Shown piece after piece: positions 20,427-29,137 of a stretch of DNA of 64,000 nucleotides. A program made the translations under genes and the position numbers. This stretch comes from an uncultured Bacilli bacterium (GTDB lineage: Bacteria; Bacillota_I; Bacilli_A; RF39; UBA660). Under the pieces are notes generated by a model, which saw nothing but the letters and a program-made list of their open reading frames with translations, was not told where the DNA came from and made no database searches. The stretch is from assembly GCA_910586195.1 (NCBI GenBank), contig CAJUHO010000001.1, positions 51,882 to 115,881 on the forward strand, in the 5' to 3' direction. Position 1 is the first letter of the stretch, and each line of letters starts with the position of its first letter.

Positions 20427-22229
20427 ATGGATAAACAAAAAACAAGAGATGAAGTAAATAGCGAGGATAGATGGAAGATAGAACTTATTTATAAGGATGA
20501 AAATGCTTTTTTTAAAGATTTTCAACAAGTACAAAAGGAGTTAGAAAAGTTAATAGAACAAAAGGAGAACTTTACAAAAGATTCTAAAAGTTTTGCATGC
20601 TTTTTTAAGCAAGATGAGAAAGTCTCTAGGCTTTTAGAAAAGTTATATACTTATGCAAAATGTAGAAAAGATGAGGATCAGGCTAATAGTACTTATCAAG
20701 AATTAGAAGCCAAAATGACTAATATTTATGCTGAGTATGAAGAAAAAACAGCTTTTGTTATTCCCGATGTTTTAAAGCTTTCTAAAGATACTGTATTAAA
20801 ATATTTACAACAAGAAAAAGATTTAGAAAATTACCATCACTTTTTTGATGTTATTTTTGAAAAAGATGCGCATATATTAGATGAGAATACAGAAAAAGTT
20901 CTATCTGCTTACGGTCCCGTGTTATCTTCAGCAAGCACCACTGCATCTTATTTGACGAATGCTGATTTGGTATTTAATCCTATTTATGACGGTGAAAAAG
21001 AAATTCCTGTGGATCAGGCGAATTATGCCATTCATATTCGTTCAAAAAATAGAAAAATTAGAAAAGACGCTTTTTTGAGTTTACATGAAGGTTATAAAAA
21101 AGTAAAAAATACTTTGACTTCTACTTATACCGCTGTTTTAAATTATGATGCTATTACGGCAAGACTCAGAAACTACAAAAGTTCTATTGCGATGTATTTG
21201 CAACCAAAGCATATTCCAGTAAAACTATATGAGAATTTGATTGAAGTGGTTCATCAAAACTTACCTGTTTTATATGATTATTATGATTTAAAAAAGAAAA
21301 TGTTGGGCTTAGAAGAGTTTCATTTATATGATAGTTACTTATCGACTGTTCAAAAAAATGATAAAGAATATTCTTTCGAGGAAGCTAAGAAAATAGTTTT
21401 AGAGGCATTGAGTGTTTATGGTAGAGAATATCATGATAAACTGCAAGAGGCTTTTTCTCATAATTGGATTGATAAATATCCAAATAAAGGAAAAAGAAGT
21501 GGTGCTTATTCTATGGGATGCTATGATACGATTCCCTATGTACTTTTAAATTATACGAATACTTATACAGATGTCAGTACTTTGGCTCATGAATTAGGAC
21601 ACTCTATGCATACTTATTATGCAAACAAAAACAATTCCTATATTGAAGCGAATTATCCTATCTTTTTAGCGGAAATTGCGTCTACTACTAATGAGCTTTT
21701 ATTAGGACATTATATGTATCAAAAGGCAGACAGTAAAGCAGAAAAATTGAGCATTTTAAATGAAAAATTGGATTTATTTAAAGCATCTATTTTTAGACAA
21801 GCTATGTTTGCAGAGTTTGAATATATGGCACATTGCTATGTCGATGATAGCAATGTGGCAACAGCGGATTATTTATGTGAGATGTATTATCAATTAAATA
21901 AAAAATATTTTGGTGATGGTGTTGTGGTAGATCAGGATATTCAGTATGAATGGTTGCGAGTACCACACTTTTATAGCCCTTTTTATGTTTATCAATATGC
22001 AACAAGTTTAGCGATTTCTTGTTATGTAGTAGAAAATATTATAAAGGAAAAAGAGGGGTTTCAAGAGAAGTATATAAAGTTTTTATCTTCTGGGGGAAGA
22101 GACTTTCCTCTTGAGGTATTGAAAATCATTGATATTGATTTAACGGATACTAAGGTGTTTGAAAGTGCTATGAAAGAATTTAAAAATACATTGGAAGAGT
22201 TTAAAAAAGTTTATAATGAAATGGAGTGA
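20427..22229 (+). CDS. pepF: Oligoendopeptidase F (M3B metallopeptidase)
   Basis: 600 codons. TLAHELGHSMHTYYANKN is the zinc HExxH with the M3 context, and the third ligand Glu lies in PIFLAEIASTTNEL. The N-terminal helical half encloses the active-site channel. Cytoplasmic degradation of short peptides. Unusually it sits between dnaK and dnaJ and so may share heat-shock expression; dnaJ starts 13 bases after its stop. Confidence 0.95.
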   Translation: MDKQKTRDEVNSEDRWKIELIYKDENAFFKDFQQVQKELEKLIEQKENFTKDSKSFACFFKQDEKVSRLLEKLYTYAKCRKDEDQANSTYQELEAKMTNIYAEYEEKTAFVIPDVLKLSKDTVLKYLQQEKDLENYHHFFDVIFEKDAHILDENTEKVLSAYGPVLSSASTTASYLTNADLVFNPIYDGEKEIPVDQANYAIHIRSKNRKIRKDAFLSLHEGYKKVKNTLTSTYTAVLNYDAITARLRNYKSSIAMYLQPKHIPVKLYENLIEVVHQNLPVLYDYYDLKKKMLGLEEFHLYDSYLSTVQKNDKEYSFEEAKKIVLEALSVYGREYHDKLQEAFSHNWIDKYPNKGKRSGAYSMGCYDTIPYVLLNYTNTYTDVSTLAHELGHSMHTYYANKNNSYIEANYPIFLAEIASTTNELLLGHYMYQKADSKAEKLSILNEKLDLFKASIFRQAMFAEFEYMAHCYVDDSNVATADYLCEMYYQLNKKYFGDGVVVDQDIQYEWLRVPHFYSPFYVYQYATSLAISCYVVENIIKEKEGFQEKYIKFLSSGGRDFPLEVLKIIDIDLTDTKVFESAMKEFKNTLEEFKKVYNEME

Positions 22230-22242
22230 GGTGACATAAAAT

Positions 22243-23397
22243 ATGGCGAATAAACGTGATTATTATGAGGTGTTAGGTGTTGAGAAAAATGCCAGTGATG
22301 CTGAAATTAAAAGTGCTTTTCGAAAGCTTGCGAAAAAATATCATCCTGATTTAAATAAGGATGATCCATCCGCAACAGAAAAATTTAAAGAAGTTCAAGA
22401 AGCCTATGAAGTGCTTAGTGATCAACAAAAGCGTAGTCAATATGATCGCTTTGGTCATGCTGGAGTATCAGGTAGTGCTGGGGGAGCAGGTTTTAATGGC
22501 TTTGGAGGAGGATTCTCTGGGTTTGAAGGGGCTGATTTTGACTTTGGGGATATTTTTGATAATATCTTCGGAGGCGGTTTTTCCTCTTTTGGTGGTTCTT
22601 CTCGAGGCTCTAGTCAAAGTAGACGAAATAGAGGTAGCGATCTTTTAATGAGAGTGGATTTATCTTTTGAAGAGGCTGCTTATGGGACTGAGAAAGACTT
22701 TGATTTAGATGTTGTTGAGGACTGTGAGAATTGTAATGGCCAAGGAGGATTTGATTCTAAGAGTTGTGATACTTGTCATGGAAGTGGAACTATTACTTCA
22801 GAGCAACATACTATTTTAGGATCCTTCCTGTCTAAAACAACCTGTCCTGATTGTCATGGAACTGGAAAGACATTTAAGAAAACATGTCCAGAATGTCATG
22901 GCAAAGGAAAGGTGAAAAATCAAAAAACAATTACAGTAACAGTTCCGTCAGGAATTGATACAGGAGATAGACTTCGTGTTGCGGGTAAAGGAAATGCTGG
23001 TAGTAATGGTGGGGATAATGGAGACTTATATTTAGAGTTTGTAGTAAAAGAACATGAGTTTTTTAAGCGAGATGGCGATGATATATATCTAGAATTACCA
23101 CTTACAATTACAGAGGCTATTCTTGGATGTAAAAAGGAAGTTCCTACCTTGTATGGAAATATCCAACTTACCATTCCTGCAGGAACAGCAAGTGGAGAAA
23201 AACAAAGAATTCGTGGAAAAGGAATTGATAGTAAGGCACATAGGACGAAAGGAAATATGTATGTAATTACTAAAGTGATTATTCCTAGAAAGTTGTCACG
23301 TGCACAGAAGAAGATAATTGAACAACTTGCACTAACGGAATTAGAAGATCGTGAAATTGATCAATTTAATAAATTTACAAGGAGAAATGACCAGTAG
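22243..23397 (+). CDS. dnaJ: Chaperone DnaJ (Hsp40)
   Basis: 384 codons. The J domain with HPD ([12 protein letters not shown]), a Gly/Phe-rich linker (about residues 77-130), four CxxCxGxG zinc repeats ([32 protein letters not shown]), then the C-terminal substrate-binding domain. Stimulates DnaK ATPase. Full length and intact. Confidence 0.97.
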   Translation: MANKRDYYEVLGVEKNASDAEIKSAFRKLAKKYHPDLNKDDPSATEKFKEVQEAYEVLSDQQKRSQYDRFGHAGVSGSAGGAGFNGFGGGFSGFEGADFDFGDIFDNIFGGGFSSFGGSSRGSSQSRRNRGSDLLMRVDLSFEEAAYGTEKDFDLDVVEDCENCNGQGGFDSKSCDTCHGSGTITSEQHTILGSFLSKTTCPDCHGTGKTFKKTCPECHGKGKVKNQKTITVTVPSGIDTGDRLRVAGKGNAGSNGGDNGDLYLEFVVKEHEFFKRDGDDIYLELPLTITEAILGCKKEVPTLYGNIQLTIPAGTASGEKQRIRGKGIDSKAHRTKGNMYVITKVIIPRKLSRAQKKIIEQLALTELEDREIDQFNKFTRRNDQ

Positions 23398-23411
23398 TCA
23401 CTTCTTTTTTT
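23383..23411 (+). terminator. Terminator of the heat-shock operon
   Basis: AGAA-a-TGAC (23383-23391) pairs with GTCA-c-TTCT (23397-23405), followed by seven Ts. It overlaps the dnaJ stop. Confidence 0.75.
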
Positions 23412-23478
23412 GTACTAAGTAAAGTTTACAGATTGTAATATCTTATTTTTACCAAATTTTGTTAATTTTTTGTTATAC

Positions 23479-23546
23479 TATAATTAGTAAGATAACAAGT
23501 ATCTTATTGAGGCAGTAATCTAGATTGATTCTGCCTCTTTTTTTTT
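23479..23546 (+). promoter_or_regulatory. TATAAT box and leader hairpin/terminator before a small HTH gene
   Basis: A TATAAT at 23479-23484 is followed 25 bases later by a hairpin, GAGGCAG (23509-23515) with CTGCCTC (23531-23537), an inner AATC/GATT pair and about eleven Ts. A complete intrinsic terminator sits between the likely start site and the HTH gene, suggesting attenuation or a very short RNA. No clear -35 is visible. Confidence 0.5.
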
Positions 23547-23562
23547 GAAAGGAGAAATAGCT

Positions 23563-23862
23563 ATGGAAAAAGAACGTTTTGTATACCGAAAATCTTATAA
23601 GAATTATGGTAATATTAGATTAACTGTTAGTGAAATAATGAAAGACAGAAAAATGAATACTTATAGACTTAGTGTTTTAACAGATGTTAAGTGGAATATT
23701 ATAAAGAAATACGTAAAGGGTACTTTATATCGAGTGGATTTAGATATATTGTCTCGGATATGCTATGCTCTAAATTGCTCTTTGGAAGAATTACTTCGTT
23801 ATGAACTAGAGGTAAAAAAAGAAGGGACTGTATATGAGAAAAAGAAAAAACAAAAAAATTAG
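23563..23862 (+). CDS. Small XRE-type HTH regulator
   Basis: 99 codons from ATG 23563 behind AAAGGAG. The helix-turn-helix spans about residues 25-75: RLTVSEIMKDRKMNTYRLSVLTDV, then IIKKYVKGTLYRVDLDILSRICYALNCSLEELL, the Cro/CI-like HTH_26 pattern. Basic tail of mixed Lys/Glu. Begins the accessory patch. Targets unknown. Confidence 0.75.
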   Translation: MEKERFVYRKSYKNYGNIRLTVSEIMKDRKMNTYRLSVLTDVKWNIIKKYVKGTLYRVDLDILSRICYALNCSLEELLRYELEVKKEGTVYEKKKKQKN

Positions 23863-23974
23863 ATTTCATAAAGATATAATCAATTGTTATATATTCAAAT
23901 AATTATAGTCTAATTAGGGGGATATTCTTATCCTTTGTTTTTTGATATTATAATCTCTATCAAGGGGGATTGTA

Positions 23975-24289
23975 ATGAATTTTAAGAAAAAGAAAATGAT
24001 AATGGAATTTAGTAGTATTGATACAATAAAAAGTAATCCTGAACTGTTGAATAAGGATTATAATAATATTTCTATAATTTGTGATGGTTTACCATATAAT
24101 TTTAGAAAGCTGCTACGATATTTAAGAGAATGTCGAGGAATGACAAGGGAAAAGTTAGAAGAAACTTCTTATATTAGCGTGCAAACAATCAAGGAAATAG
24201 AAACAAATAAAGAAAGAGGGTATTCGTTAGAGACGATTATTGCCTTATGTATTGGGATGTATCTAAGGATATGTTTAATAAAGCATTGA
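23975..24289 (+). CDS. Small HTH protein with an aberrant C-terminus
   Basis: 104 codons. LPYNFRKLLRYLRECRGMTREKLEETSYISVQTIKEIETNKERGYSLETIIALCIGM is a clear XRE HTH. The last residues (YLRICLIKH) look like out-of-frame read-through into the next gene, whose frame overlaps by 43 bases, so the 3' end has probably been altered by a deletion or frameshift. The upstream GGGGGAT gives a good ribosome binding site. Confidence 0.6.
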   Translation: MNFKKKKMIMEFSSIDTIKSNPELLNKDYNNISIICDGLPYNFRKLLRYLRECRGMTREKLEETSYISVQTIKEIETNKERGYSLETIIALCIGMYLRICLIKH

Positions 24290-24681
24290 GTGGTTCACCT
24301 GGTAATATTTCAAAGAGTACCCAGAAGCAGATAATACAACAAACAAAGAGCTCTCCTCAAGTGAATACAGCAATTAAGAATTGCATTACTCAAAGTAATG
24401 GAGCTAATAGTTTCTCGAATTGTTTAGGATATGATGATGCCGAATTGCAAGGAGATCTATATTATTCGATACAGCATATTGATATATATGCTGATGGAAA
24501 AAGAGGTAGTAATGGTGTGTGGGATATTACTATCCATATGGAAGATGAATATGATTTTGAGCCCAGACGGGGTCATGGTTTTGCAATCCTAGTTAATAAT
24601 TTTGGATATTATCTGCAAGAACATGAATTATTACATACATATCATTGGAGCGTATCTTACAAAATGAAATATAAAGAATAG
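24247..24681 (+). CDS. Fragment of an unknown protein, fused frame after the HTH gene
   Basis: The open frame runs 24247-24681; plausible starts are ATG 24247 or 24271 (MFNKALSG), neither with a clear ribosome binding site. Residues 90-140 are rich in aromatic and acidic groups (DLYYSIQHIDIYADGKRGSNGVWDITIHMEDEYDFEP) and end with YLQEHELLHTYHW. I do not recognise it. It looks like the body of a gene that lost its 5' end when joined to the HTH gene, or an independently translated small protein. Confidence 0.45.
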   Translation: MYWDVSKDMFNKALSGSPGNISKSTQKQIIQQTKSSPQVNTAIKNCITQSNGANSFSNCLGYDDAELQGDLYYSIQHIDIYADGKRGSNGVWDITIHMEDEYDFEPRRGHGFAILVNNFGYYLQEHELLHTYHWSVSYKMKYKE

Positions 24682-24711
24682 TTTAGTAAATCATATAGGA
24701 GGAAATAGACT

Positions 24712-25191
24712 ATGGTAAAAAGAAGGTATATACTAATTATTTTTATACTAATTACTTTTATACTAGTTATTATGTATAATATTTATGATCAATATTATGG
24801 ATTAGTTAACTTAGCGTACTCAAATAGTAAAGGGGAACTTTCTTTTTTACCTACCTTAAAATCAAAAAGTATTTATCTTTATGAATTTGGAGAGGGCGAA
24901 GATTTTTATATATTTAATTATAACTCAGATGAAATTAAAAAAGTAATAAAGAAAAATAACTTTAAAAAAATAAAAGTTGATAACGAAAATGAAGTAAAAC
25001 AATTATTGACTAAATATCGGGAAGATTTATGTGAAAAAGAACTAAAACTTTTTGATAAAACTACTTCAATTTCTGAATTGTCTACTATTGGGAATTATTA
25101 TCTTTATTTAGAGTTGAAGAAGAAGAATTATACTATTTGTATTGGGGATATATTAAATAATAAAGTAAGTGTTTTGCACGTGAATCATTAG
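24712..25191 (+). CDS. Small membrane-anchored exported protein
   Basis: 159 codons with AGGAGG upstream. One N-terminal membrane segment (YILIIFILITFILVIMYNIY) is followed by a charged extracytoplasmic domain. Unknown family. Very Lys/Asn/Ile-rich compared with core genes, as is the whole 23.5-27 kb patch, consistent with acquired or decaying DNA. Confidence 0.65.
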   Translation: MVKRRYILIIFILITFILVIMYNIYDQYYGLVNLAYSNSKGELSFLPTLKSKSIYLYEFGEGEDFYIFNYNSDEIKKVIKKNNFKKIKVDNENEVKQLLTKYREDLCEKELKLFDKTTSISELSTIGNYYLYLELKKKNYTICIGDILNNKVSVLHVNH

Positions 25192-25610
25192 TTGTTTTCT
25201 GTTATAATGATTAAAAAACTATTAAATTAAGATTAGGACTTAAGCAAGGTTGAATTCTTTATTGTTGAATGTAAAAATGTCAGTTTTTAATAGAATACAG
25301 ATAATTATTATTTAAAAATCGATGGAAAGGGGGATAATTGTTATTATTTAATTTATAATGATACAAATAAGGAATTTAATCACTTACCAACAAATTCTGG
25401 AAAATATCATATCTATGTTTTGCATATAATATGGATGATAAAATCCTAAAAGTAAATGCCTTTGTTTACATCACCAGTGAAAGGAAATGATAAAAGGAGC
25501 GAAGAATAGATAAGAATTTATATATAATGTTTAGGAAAGTACTGAGGAAAAAATTAATAGTTTTTATTTAGTACTTTTTATTTATTAATTGGAAAAATAT
25601 GGTAATTAAT
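25192..25610. other. Non-coding, decayed stretch
   Basis: No ORF with a plausible start. A snippet near 25317 (AAAAATCGATGGAAAG) matches the C-terminal LKIDGKKF codons of the gene ending at 26718, and TTATTATTTAATTTATAAT recurs near 26800. This looks like the eroded tail of a duplicated copy of that gene family, ending in one copy of a direct repeat. Confidence 0.5.
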
Positions 25611-25613
25611 ATG
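25529..25613 (+). repeat. Direct repeat copy 1 (hairpin-containing)
   Basis: Shares about 80 bases with 26866-26946 (AAAGTACTGAG..AAAAAATTAATA..TTTTTATTTAGT, ending TTGGAAAAATATGGTAATTA). AAGTACT and AGTACTTTTTATT can pair, giving a terminator-like hairpin in both copies. Confidence 0.7.
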
Positions 25614-25953
25614 AGATTTGGTATAATATAATACCCGATTATACAATTTCCTATGGATATAGAAAGGTAGTATTAGATAAAATAGATTCAAATTATAATA
25701 ATTATAAATATTATTATGATAATTTTATTACTGAAAAAAAGTATAAGTTAATAAATGAGGAACATTTCTTTGCAATAGATTATGTAGATGATTTACCAAA
25801 AAATGCCAATTTTGATTCTGGTACAATCACATATAGTTATAATGCACTAGATAGAGTGGAAACTAAAAATATTAATAATTTATATACTATTAATTATAAA
25901 TCTAACTATTTAGAAAGATATTTACAGAAGTTTACTGTTAGTATATGCTATTA
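25611..25953 (+). pseudogene. 5'-truncated exported-protein remnant
   Basis: An open frame of about 112 codons (IIPDYTISYGYRKVVLDK ... FTVSICY) without any start codon; TAA lies immediately upstream. Composition and aromatic-rich style resemble its neighbours. Its 5' end seems to have been replaced by the direct repeat just before it. Confidence 0.5.
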
Positions 25954-25975
25954 ATAATAGAAAGAACTGATTATT

Positions 25976-26718
25976 ATGGGTATATTGTTATTTTCCAAAG
26001 ATTTTCTGCTACTGTTAATATTTGCATTTATTTTTCTTCCTTATTTTATATTCTTAATAATATTTCTAATTAAGAAAAAATTTAGTAGGAGAAAGTGTAT
26101 TCTATGCTTAGCTGTATTTATGCTCGTTGTTATGAGCATACCAATTGAAAAAATCATTGATATCATTCCGTTTCAATTTAAAGATGTTGAAGAAGCATTT
26201 AACTTTGATTATGGTTATCACTATCAATTTGCCTATGGAAAAAAATTAAAGAAACATACTTTGTTATGGGGATTCCTAAAAAAAATCCTAATATAGCATA
26301 TCATTTTGCTAGCTATTCAAAAACAAAAAATGGTTGGAGAAGTTTAATACAACCATCTTCTATTAGTAAAAATGAAAAGCTCATTCAATGTTATAAAATA
26401 CATTATTTTAATAATCCAAAGGATAATATAACGGGTATTTTTATAGAATCGATAAATGGTCAAGATAATAAAGATGGTTTGAATGAAAATTCCAATATAT
26501 CTGATAAGTATAACACTACATTTACTTATATAAAGTCAAAAGATGGGTTGCCAATCGTACAGAATATAAAAGTAGAAGATTTTCCTGTGCCATTTAGAAA
26601 AAGAAAAATAATAAAAGAATATATAGGAAGTTATATTTATTTTGGTATTGTAGAACATAATATTACAGATGATTATTATTTAAAAATTGATGGAAAGAAG
26701 TTTAAACTTAGTGATTGA
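25976..26718 (+). pseudogene. Membrane protein gene split by a frameshift in an A8 run
   Basis: The first frame (25976-26296) encodes two membrane segments (LLLLIFAFIFLPYFIFLIIFLI and ILCLAVFMLVVMS), then a domain reaching KKLKKHTLLWGFLKK. The second frame (26266-26718) continues as NPNIAYHFASYSKTKNGW and ends KIDGKKFKLSD. They meet at CTA AAA AAA ATC (about 26277-26288), so losing or slipping one base at the A-run joins them into one protein of about 245 residues. The run is a phased A-AAA-AAA slippery heptamer, so -1 slippage could also rescue it. Family unknown. Confidence 0.55.
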
Positions 26719-26865
26719 AAATGTATAGTAAAGATGGATAAAGAAATAAAAGACTTTTTCATCTTATCAATTGTAAGAAATAGAAGATGATAGCTATTAT
26801 TTAATTTATAATTATTAGTAATAATGAAAGTAATAAAATAACACTGAATAAACAAAAAATTGTAT

Positions 26866-26946
26866 GGAATATTTTAGAAAGTACTGAGTAAAAAATTAAT
26901 ACTTTTTATTTAGTGCTTTTTATTTATTAATTGGAAAAATATGGTA
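26866..26946 (+). repeat. Direct repeat copy 2
   Basis: Second copy of the repeat at 25529-25613. The segment between the copies holds the truncated and frameshifted genes, consistent with tandem duplication followed by decay. Confidence 0.7.
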
Positions 26947-26987
26947 ATTATAATCGTTCAAATAAAAAAAGTAGCTAAACTACTTCA

Positions 26988-27890
26988 TTAATAAATAATA
27001 GTATGTAATATTCGTTCTGTGTTTTTAAAGTTCAATTTGGCAATTTCTTTAAGTTTTTCTTCTCCATATTTTGCGACCACTTCTTCTCCAATCTTATCAA
27101 CTTCAACTCCTGCGCCTTTTACAAGTGGAAGATGTACTTGATCGCAAATCTTATCAAACTCTTTTAAAAATATATAACGACTAATAATGGAACCACAGGC
27201 TACGGCTAAGTTTTTATCCTCTGCTTTTGTCATAAAGGTAATTCCTTTTTGAATATTAGGAATGCCCTCCAAATATTCATAGTACCTTTTTTCTCTTGCA
27301 AACTCATCTACAATAATATAGTCTATCTTAGGATTTTCTTCTTTTATTAACTGATAGAGAACTTTATTATGAAGAATCGCTTTGATTTTATTCATATTTA
27401 CATTTTTATTATATTTTTCATTAAACTCTTTATTAGATAAAATAATGCTTCGGTAGGGAATTCTTTTGGCAATCTCAGGAGCCATCTTTTTAATTTTGTC
27501 ATCATCTATCTTTTTAGAGTCTCTAATACCTAGTTGCTCTAGAAAAGCTACATCTTCTTTTTTTACATAGGCTGCTGTTACTACAATAGGACCAAAATAA
27601 TCTCCTGTGCCGACCTCGTCACTACCAACAGATGAGCAGTTATGATATTTACTAGTGTCTACTTTCTCATTCGTTGCGGATTGTCCATCCATCTCTTTCC
27701 ACATAGTAGCATCTACATCAGCACTAGTTCCTTGGAACATAATCTTTCCTGATGTATACATTGTAATGACTGTATCCTCATCTACTGCTTGGAATACTAC
27801 ATAGGGAATTTCCTTATCTCGCTTCTTATCACGATAATACTCTATCATTTTTTTTTGCGTGTTTTCACTTACTTTTATAACAACATTCAT
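26988..27890 (-). CDS. rnhC: Ribonuclease HIII
   Basis: 300 codons from ATG 27890, behind AGAGGTGG. N-terminal TBP-like substrate-binding domain (about residues 1-85), then the type 2 RNase H core: SSVGSDEVGTGDYFGPIVVTAA (two acidic ligands), LGIRDSKKI, IDYIIVDEFA and AEDKNLAVACGSIISRY. Removes RNA from RNA-DNA hybrids. Divergent from cvpA; rnhC, cvpA and trxA are also near each other in Bacillus. Confidence 0.95.
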   Translation of the reverse strand: MNVVIKVSENTQKKMIEYYRDKKRDKEIPYVVFQAVDEDTVITMYTSGKIMFQGTSADVDATMWKEMDGQSATNEKVDTSKYHNCSSVGSDEVGTGDYFGPIVVTAAYVKKEDVAFLEQLGIRDSKKIDDDKIKKMAPEIAKRIPYRSIILSNKEFNEKYNKNVNMNKIKAILHNKVLYQLIKEENPKIDYIIVDEFAREKRYYEYLEGIPNIQKGITFMTKAEDKNLAVACGSIISRYIFLKEFDKICDQVHLPLVKGAGVEVDKIGEEVVAKYGEEKLKEIAKLNFKNTERILHTIIY

Positions 27891-27972
27891 CTTGCCACCT
27901 CTTAAATAGTATAGCATATTTTTAAAAAATAGGTTATACTATTTATAGAATGAGTAGAAAGGAAGTAAAGTT

Positions 27973-28695
27973 ATGAATATTTTTGATATTATAATCATTC
28001 TAATTATTTTATTATCAGGGGTTGTTGGGTTAAAACGAGGGGTTTTAAAAGAACTGGTAATGCTTATTGGAACTATTATAGTCTATGTAATTGCTTTTCA
28101 ATTAAAGACACCACTGGCTAATTTCATGATGCATTATCTTCCATTTTTTGATTTTTTAGGAAAATTAAAAGGTGTAGTCGTTTTAAATGTTGTCTTGTAT
28201 CAGGTACTTTCATTTGCGATTATTGCTAGCATTTTACTTGCTATTTTTAATGTGATTTTGAAAGTAACAGGTATTATTCAGAAGTTAATTGATTTGACAA
28301 TTATCCTGACATTGCCATCTAAAATTTTAGGGTTCATTGTAGGATTATTTTCTGGATACCTTTATGTTTTTATTGCACTAATTATTTTTGCAATTCCACT
28401 TGGAGGGATAGATTCTTTTAAGGACTCTAATATGGTAGGACAAATTTTATATAAAACGCCTGTACTTTCTAATTCACTAGGAGGCTTTAAAGATGCGGTG
28501 AAAGATGTTTATACATTGACGGATAAAACAGTAGAGGCAGAAAATGTTAATACAGTGCAGTTGAATTTAGATGTTATGAATATTTTGTTGAAGTATAAAG
28601 TAGTAACAAGTGGTGATATGGAAAAGTTACTAGATAGTACAAATAAACTAGATCATATTACAGGAATTAGTGAATTAATTTATCAATATAAATAG
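27973..28695 (+). CDS. CvpA-family membrane protein
   Basis: 240 codons with four to five membrane segments and the family N-terminus FDIIIILIILLSGVVGLKRGVLKEL. CvpA-like proteins are needed for colicin V export in E. coli, but their role in Firmicutes is unclear; the Bacillus counterpart is YshB. A TATACT box at about 27935 and AAAGGAAG precede the gene. trxA follows after 15 bases. Confidence 0.85.
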   Translation: MNIFDIIIILIILLSGVVGLKRGVLKELVMLIGTIIVYVIAFQLKTPLANFMMHYLPFFDFLGKLKGVVVLNVVLYQVLSFAIIASILLAIFNVILKVTGIIQKLIDLTIILTLPSKILGFIVGLFSGYLYVFIALIIFAIPLGGIDSFKDSNMVGQILYKTPVLSNSLGGFKDAVKDVYTLTDKTVEAENVNTVQLNLDVMNILLKYKVVTSGDMEKLLDSTNKLDHITGISELIYQYK

Positions 28696-28710
28696 AAATA
28701 GGAGGAAAAA

Positions 28711-29016
28711 ATGATAAAAGTTTTTGATGAAGATACAGAAATGAAGGAAGAGATTAAAGAGGGGATGATTCTTATTGATTTTTTTGCAACTTGGTGTGGA
28801 CCTTGTCAAATGATTGCAGGAGAATTAGAGGAATTATCTGCGAGTGATGATACAATAAAGATTTTAAAGATTGATATTGATCGTCATCCAGAAATAGCAA
28901 AGGAATATGGTGTTATGGCAGTGCCAACTCTTTTGTTTATAAAAGATGGCGATTTACTAGAAAGACAAACTGGATTTATGCCGAAAGAAAAAATTATCGA
29001 AATCTTTAAAAAATAG
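28711..29016 (+). CDS. trxA: Thioredoxin
   Basis: 101 codons with FFATWCGPCQMIAGELEEL redox motif and the cis-Pro loop MAVPTLLFIKDG. Cytoplasmic disulfide reductant. AGGAGG precedes the start; a terminator overlaps the stop. Confidence 0.92.
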   Translation: MIKVFDEDTEMKEEIKEGMILIDFFATWCGPCQMIAGELEELSASDDTIKILKIDIDRHPEIAKEYGVMAVPTLLFIKDGDLLERQTGFMPKEKIIEIFKK

Positions 29017-29036
29017 AGGGAGAAATTCCTCTTTTC
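29015..29036 (+). terminator. Terminator after trxA
   Basis: AGAGG (29015-29019) with CCTCT (29028-29032), then TTTTC. Confidence 0.6.
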
Positions 29037-29050
29037 TTGATTTATAAGTA

Positions 29051-29101
29051 AAATGCAACCGAAAATTGACAAAAAACAACTTAAAATTGGTAGGATGCAA
29101 C
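29051..29101 (+). promoter_or_regulatory. Promoter region with a repeated ATGCAACC element
   Basis: TTGACA at 29066-29071 is flanked by two copies of ATGCAACC (29051-29058 and about 29094-29101), roughly four helical turns apart. The spacing suggests binding sites for the HTH protein encoded just downstream. The -10 is not well defined (TAGGAT at a 19-base spacer). Confidence 0.4.
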
Positions 29102-29137
29102 CATGTAAAGTGCTATAGTGAGTGCGAGGTGAAAGAA

